Made by a program: the position numbers and the translations under genes. From contig VWZS01006021.1 in assembly GCA_013397075.1 (NCBI GenBank), positions 62,001 to 126,000 on the forward strand: a stretch of DNA of 64,000 nucleotides. Reading direction: 5' to 3'. The notes beneath the pieces are model-generated. The model ran no database searches. It was given only the letters and a program-made list of their open reading frames with translations, and was not told the origin of the DNA. Of this stretch, positions 62,932 to 64,000 are shown piece after piece. The stretch is from Rhabdornis inornatus. Lineage: Eukaryota; Chordata; Aves; Passeriformes; Rhabdornithidae. Each line of letters opens with the position of its first letter. Within the stretch, counting starts at the first letter, position 1.

Positions 62932-64000
62932 AAAACACAGTTTCATTTCAAGCAAGCATGCACAGTGAAAAACAGAGGACCTCTTCTGACTAACCTGAAG
63001 CATGCCTCGTGTTCAGTTTATGGCTGTATTTGATAACGACAGTTTTATCATTTCAGTTGATGACAGCTATGTTAACATATAAAACTTGCTTTAAATAATA
63101 CAAATGTGGCTTTTTTATCATTTTGACTGTCTTGTCTAGAAAAAAAACAGAAACTGTGTATTCCCCTCCAAATTAGTATTTTTTACATTTCTTAATTTTT
63201 GGTGCTACTACTGGGGAGAAATAAATATTTGTGAGACTGTTTACAGAGCTATAGTCAGTTTAAATATAATACACATTATAAGCTTCTCTTTCGTCACTTT
63301 TTTCTAATTATTTTTTCTCATCTTCAGTCCGAATCCCTCTTGAAGAAAGGTTTACCTAACATTGCTAAGACTAAGGTTGTAATTTCATTCTGAGCCTTAC
63401 TGTGCTTAGCAAAGCTATAGACCTACAGCTTAATTCATTAGCTATACACAAGATGTTTTAAAGAAGTTATTTTTAAAGCTTGATAACACTTGTGAACGCT
63501 TGCACCAGACATTCAAAAATCATTCATCACATCTTTTCTTCAAACACAGATAATTTTAACTACATGAAGATGATAAAGCAATATTTGAAGAACTTGACAC
63601 CTTTCAGCAACAAAAAATTAGTGGTCAATTTACAAAACTTGAAAAGTAGGGTTACAGAAAAACATAAAATTGTAAAGTGGTTGCAAAACTAACTTTGCAT
63701 ATTCTGTCAAGCACTTTGTATTTTATTCACAAGGTTTAAAAGAGACAAAAAACCACTTAAGAAATAGTACTTTCAAAAGGAACTTGTTAAAATTCTAAAA
63801 GCCTGGTGAGTTGCCAGGCTGCCTATGTTTTTCATTCTGTCTTATCTTAATGCTTTTAGCAATAGGAGATACTGCAGCTTCTAAAGTAAAATGACTATGA
63901 AAGGAGTTGGAAAAGACACAGAGATGTTTCTCTGTTTAAATGTGCATGTCAGAGTGGTGCATACTGCAATAATATTTTGAAAGCCAAACAGAAAAAATCT
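62932..64000. other. Upstream flank of the candidate promoter
   Basis: AT-rich unique DNA upstream of the minus-strand promoter. I see no exon, repeat or CpG island here. Confidence 0.5.

Noticed and set aside
1..64000. tRNA or rRNA genes, mitochondrial insertions, CRISPR arrays or prokaryotic operons
   Set aside because: None seen by eye on either strand; a tRNAscan-SE and mitochondrial BLAST run would be needed to exclude degraded copies.

Overview
This is 64 kb of AT-rich vertebrate nuclear DNA, most likely from a bird. The lineage call rests on the interspersed repeats. All five that I can recognise are CR1-type LINE fragments, and the best preserved one ends in the short ATTCTGTG-type 3' repeat typical of avian and reptilian CR1. 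Repeat density is otherwise low, as in bird genomes. There are no bacterial features: no dense ORFs, no operons, no rRNA or tRNA genes that I can see, and no CRISPR array.

Layout. From 1 to about 62.4 kb the window is intergenic or intronic sequence with no exon I can support firmly. It is interrupted by CR1 fragments at about 7.26, 13.3, 18.3, 39.2 and 51.5-52.7 kb, and by simple repeats: GATA/GACA at 6.0 kb, a TA/CA tract at 10.55 kb, GGAA at 14.0 kb, TTCC at 19.9 kb containing the only N, CA at 25.9 kb, and TA plus poly-T at 37.4 kb. The 51.5-52.7 kb CR1 is the longest. It carries a decayed reverse transcriptase relic on the minus strand, with stops, a frameshift and a changed catalytic motif.

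The strongest gene signal is on the minus strand near the right end. A CCAAT box and a TATAAAA box are followed at the expected distance by an initiator-like site, a short 5' leader without ATG, an in-frame stop, two in-frame ATGs and 27 codons that end exactly at a CAG|GTAAGT splice donor (62447-62579). I read this as the TATA-type promoter and first coding exon of a gene transcribed leftward. I do not recognise its product. A possible second exon lies 1.1 kb downstream (61115-61287). If the gene is real, much of the window to the left could be its intron or downstream sequence.

The other long open frames are no longer than chance predicts for this base composition (my rough estimate is a couple of frames of 130 codons or more in 64 kb over six frames), or they are antisense shadows of the CR1 copy. 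I found no convincing novel system. The findings are ranked to show what a homology search or RNA-seq track should test first.
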